A DNA stretch of 64,000 bases. Source: Klebsiella quasivariicola. GTDB lineage: Bacteria; Pseudomonadota; Gammaproteobacteria; Enterobacterales; Enterobacteriaceae. Shown in pieces: positions 62,566 to 64,000 of the stretch (positions are counted from its first letter, which is position 1; each line of letters begins with the position of its first letter). A model generated the notes under the pieces. That model was not told the origin of the DNA, made no database searches, and saw nothing but the letters and a program-made list of their open reading frames with translations. The stretch covers positions 1,674,001-1,738,000 of the forward strand of contig NZ_CP022823.1 in the NCBI RefSeq assembly GCF_002269255.1, written 5' to 3'. A program made the translations under genes and the position numbers.

Positions 62566-62967
62566 ATGATGACTGAGTTCAAACGCACCCAACGTGATTA
62601 TCCTCTATCCTTTAAAATAGCTGTTGTAGAGCAAGTTGAAAAAGGCGAGATGACCTATAAACAGGCCCAGCAGCGGTATGGCATTCAGGGGCGCTCCACC
62701 GTTCTTGTCTGGCTGCGTAAATATGGCCGGCTTGACTGGAGCCCCGTACTTCCTGACAAGGTGAAGAGGAAACTGCCCGTGGCCCAGACGACTATCCCGC
62801 TTACACCCGAGCAAAGAATCAGGGAACTTGAAGAACAGCTTGAGCTGGCAAACCAGAAAGCTGAGTTTTTTGAGTCGGTTATCAATGTTCTGAAAAATGA
62901 TTACGGGGTAAGTGTCGTAAAAAAGCGGCCCGGCAAGTGCTCGCGCAAAGTCCGGCCCCAAAAATAA
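62566..62967 (+). CDS. IS3-family transposase OrfA
   Basis: A 133-residue helix-turn-helix protein (MMTEFKRTQRDYPLSFKIAVVEQ...KQAQQRYGIQGRSTVLVWLRKYG) with a leucine-zipper-like helix (EQRIRELEEQLELANQKAEFF). It binds the terminal repeats and regulates transposition. GGAGA precedes the ATG at 62566; a GTG one codon earlier is also possible. At A6G (62919-62925) some ribosomes shift to the -1 frame to make OrfAB. Confidence 0.9.
   Translation: MMTEFKRTQRDYPLSFKIAVVEQVEKGEMTYKQAQQRYGIQGRSTVLVWLRKYGRLDWSPVLPDKVKRKLPVAQTTIPLTPEQRIRELEEQLELANQKAEFFESVINVLKNDYGVSVVKKRPGKCSRKVRPQK
62919..62925 (+). other. Programmed -1 frameshift site
   Basis: The heptamer A AAA AAG is in the zero frame of orfA (codons GTA AAA AAG). 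The -1 frame is open from there into orfB without a stop. This is the canonical IS3-family slippery site. Confidence 0.88.
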
Positions 62968-63821
62968 CCGTTACGCGTGCATGCCAGTTTCTGGGGCACA
63001 GCAGACAGGCGTGGTATCAGGACAATACAAGACGCACAAAACGACAGGAACAATATGCTCATGTCCTTGATTTTGTTTCCCGGGTCAGGTGTCGTCAGCC
63101 ACGAATCGGTACACGTAAACTGCACTATCTGCTGAACACTCAGGTCGGCAAAAGGCTGAATATCGGACGGGACCGTCTGTTTAGACTGCTGAGCGAACAC
63201 CGGCTCCTGGTGCCAGTGAAACGGGCATATCACAAAACCACCAACAGCCATCATCGATTTTACCGGCATCCTAATCTGCTGAAACCCGGCCCTGAACAAG
63301 CTACCGCCCTTGAACCAGAACAGGTCTGGGTCGCTGATATAACTTACCTTCCGCTGTGCAGCGGCACGGCTTATCTGAGTCTGGTCACTGATGCCTGCTC
63401 CAGAAAAATCGTGGGTTACCATGTTGGGGAGAACCTGCAGACAGAAAACGTGGTAAAAGCGTTAAGACAAGCACTGAGGGGGAGAAAAACGACAGGTCCG
63501 CTGGTCCATCACTCTGACAGAGGACTGCAATACTGTTCGGTACTTTATCAGTCAGTTCATGAGAGAAATGGGATAACCTGTTCAATGACCGATGGTTATG
63601 ACTGCTACCAGAATGCGCTGGCTGAGCGGGTAAACGGTATCCTGAAAAATGAATTTTTACTCTCGCGCCCTGCGGACCTGGCGCAGGCCCGGGAAATGGT
63701 AAAAGAATCCGTGTCAATTTATAACCATGAGCGGCCACACCTGGCCCTGAAATACAAAACGCCCGATGAAGTTCATCAGGCGTTTTACAGACGAAAAGCT
63801 GTCAACCTATATCAGGACTAG
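62937..63821 (+). CDS. IS3-family transposase OrfB (made as OrfAB fusion)
   Basis: Catalytic part of the transposase, an rve-type integrase core. The DDE triad is visible: Asp in VWVADITYL, Asp in VHHSDRGLQY and Glu in NALAERVNGILKNEF. The frame overlaps orfA by 31 bases in the -1 register and has only a GTG at 62937, so it is expected to be made mainly as the frameshift fusion from orfA. It lacks internal stops. It ends 3 bases before the IS right end. Confidence 0.92.
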   Translation: MLAQSPAPKITVTRACQFLGHSRQAWYQDNTRRTKRQEQYAHVLDFVSRVRCRQPRIGTRKLHYLLNTQVGKRLNIGRDRLFRLLSEHRLLVPVKRAYHKTTNSHHRFYRHPNLLKPGPEQATALEPEQVWVADITYLPLCSGTAYLSLVTDACSRKIVGYHVGENLQTENVVKALRQALRGRKTTGPLVHHSDRGLQYCSVLYQSVHERNGITCSMTDGYDCYQNALAERVNGILKNEFLLSRPADLAQAREMVKESVSIYNHERPHLALKYKTPDEVHQAFYRRKAVNLYQD

Positions 63822-63830
63822 TCACTATAT

Positions 63831-64000
63831 TTACGCCACTTCGGCGATCTGCTGCGCCCGCAGCCAGGCAATCTCTTCCGCCCAGATATCCGGGTTGATG
63901 GTTTCCAGAATCAGCGGAATGCCGTCGAAGCGGCTGTCCTGCATAATCCAGCTGAAGCAGTCGTGGCCGATATTGCCTTCCCCCAGGCTGTGGTGTCGGT
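63831..64000 (-). CDS. nfo: Endonuclease IV, C-terminal part (truncated by window edge)
   Basis: AP endonuclease of base-excision repair, a zinc TIM-barrel enzyme. The last 56 residues are present: RHHSLGEGNIGHDCFSWIMQ, FDGIPLILETINPDIWAEEIAWL and RAQQIAEVA, close to the E. coli C-terminus. The IS lies 6 bases beyond the stop, so the coding sequence is intact here, but the original downstream region has been moved 1.3 kb away. Confidence 0.93.
   Translation of the reverse strand, partial: RHHSLGEGNIGHDCFSWIMQDSRFDGIPLILETINPDIWAEEIAWLRAQQIAEVA

Larger units (their letters stand above)
62513..63824 (+). mobile_element. IS3-family insertion sequence, complete
   Basis: A 1312-bp element with terminal inverted repeats beginning TGACCCGTCCTGA on the left and TGACTAGTCCTGA on the right (about 18 of the first 25 bases agree). 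Both ends carry the TGA...TCA typical of the family. A 3-bp target duplication CTA flanks it (62510-62512 and 63825-63827). Inside are overlapping orfA and orfB with an A6G frameshift site. Reading frames and ends are intact, so it is probably active or recently so. The exact IS name is not assigned. Confidence 0.92.

Noticed and set aside
60744..62588. A 614-codon open frame antisense to fruA.
   Set aside because: Composition is Arg/His/Gln-rich as expected from the complement of fruA codons; no family features; it also spans the fruA terminator and part of the IS.
62513..63824. IS1397/ISKpn1-type element that targets palindromic units.
   Set aside because: The insertion site shows no REP/PU sequence on either side, so the characteristic target is missing. 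Only the IS3 family is claimed.

Overview
The window is an essentially unbroken stretch of enterobacterial core chromosome. Gene order (glpA, yfaE-nrdB-nrdA, ubiG, gyrA, rcsC/rcsBD, micF/ompC, apbE-ada-alkB-yojI, mqo/eco, proL, yejM-yejL/yejK, rplY, radD, rsuA-bcr, yejG, yejFEBA, pdeN, mepS, lpxT, yeiR, yeiQ, efpL, yeiW, setB, fruBKA, nfo) follows the E. coli K-12 map at about 47-51 min. The base composition is GC-rich, the porin is of the OmpK36 type, and the genes absent from this part of K-12 (mgtE, a SulP carrier, a yibIH-like pair, uxuA beside yeiQ) point to Klebsiella, probably the K. pneumoniae species complex.

Layout. 1-2.8 kb: truncated glpA plus an accessory LysR/MFS divergent pair. 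2.8-7.6 kb: aerobic ribonucleotide reductase operon with its ferredoxin, then ubiG. 7.8-18.7 kb: gyrA, the Rcs phosphorelay (rcsC convergent with rcsB and rcsD), the MicF sRNA and the ompC porin. 18.8-23.3 kb: apbE, the adaptive-response pair ada-alkB and the yojI exporter. 23.5-30 kb: mgtE overlapping a SulP carrier tail to tail, mqo, ecotin, an AI-2E family permease and tRNA-Pro(GGG). 30-37 kb: yejM (LPS control), yejL, yejK, a DeoR regulator facing a NudK-like hydrolase, ribosomal protein L25 and the helicase RadD. 37-48.9 kb: rsuA-bcr, yejG, the yejABEF peptide importer, the phosphodiesterase pdeN, the murein hydrolase mepS and the lipid A kinase lpxT. 48.9-58.3 kb: yeiR, a hexuronate module (yeiQ and uxuA) under apparent UxuR/ExuR control, a highly structured intergenic element, efpL, yeiW, a LysR gene divergent from a yibIH-like pair, and setB. 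58.7-62.5 kb: the Cra-controlled fructose PTS operon. 62.5-63.8 kb: an intact IS3-family insertion sequence between fruA and nfo. The window closes inside nfo.

Functional themes are envelope homeostasis (Rcs, OmpC, MicF, YejM, MepS, LpxT), DNA replication and repair (GyrA, NrdAB, Ada, AlkB, RadD, Nfo) and carbon use (glycerol-3-phosphate, malate, hexuronates, fructose). I found no prophage, CRISPR array, toxin-antitoxin pair, defence island or acquired resistance gene. GyrA carries Ser83/Asp87, and OmpC lacks the loop-3 Gly-Asp or Thr-Asp insertion. I do not see a clearly new multi-gene system. The least explained DNA is the hairpin-rich element at about 53.07-53.36 kb, which may be a dispersed repeat or a structured RNA. 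Secondary leads are the yeiQ/uxuA pairing, the NudK-like/DeoR pair and the yibIH-like/LysR locus. All family assignments are from recognition of the sequences by eye; no database search was run.
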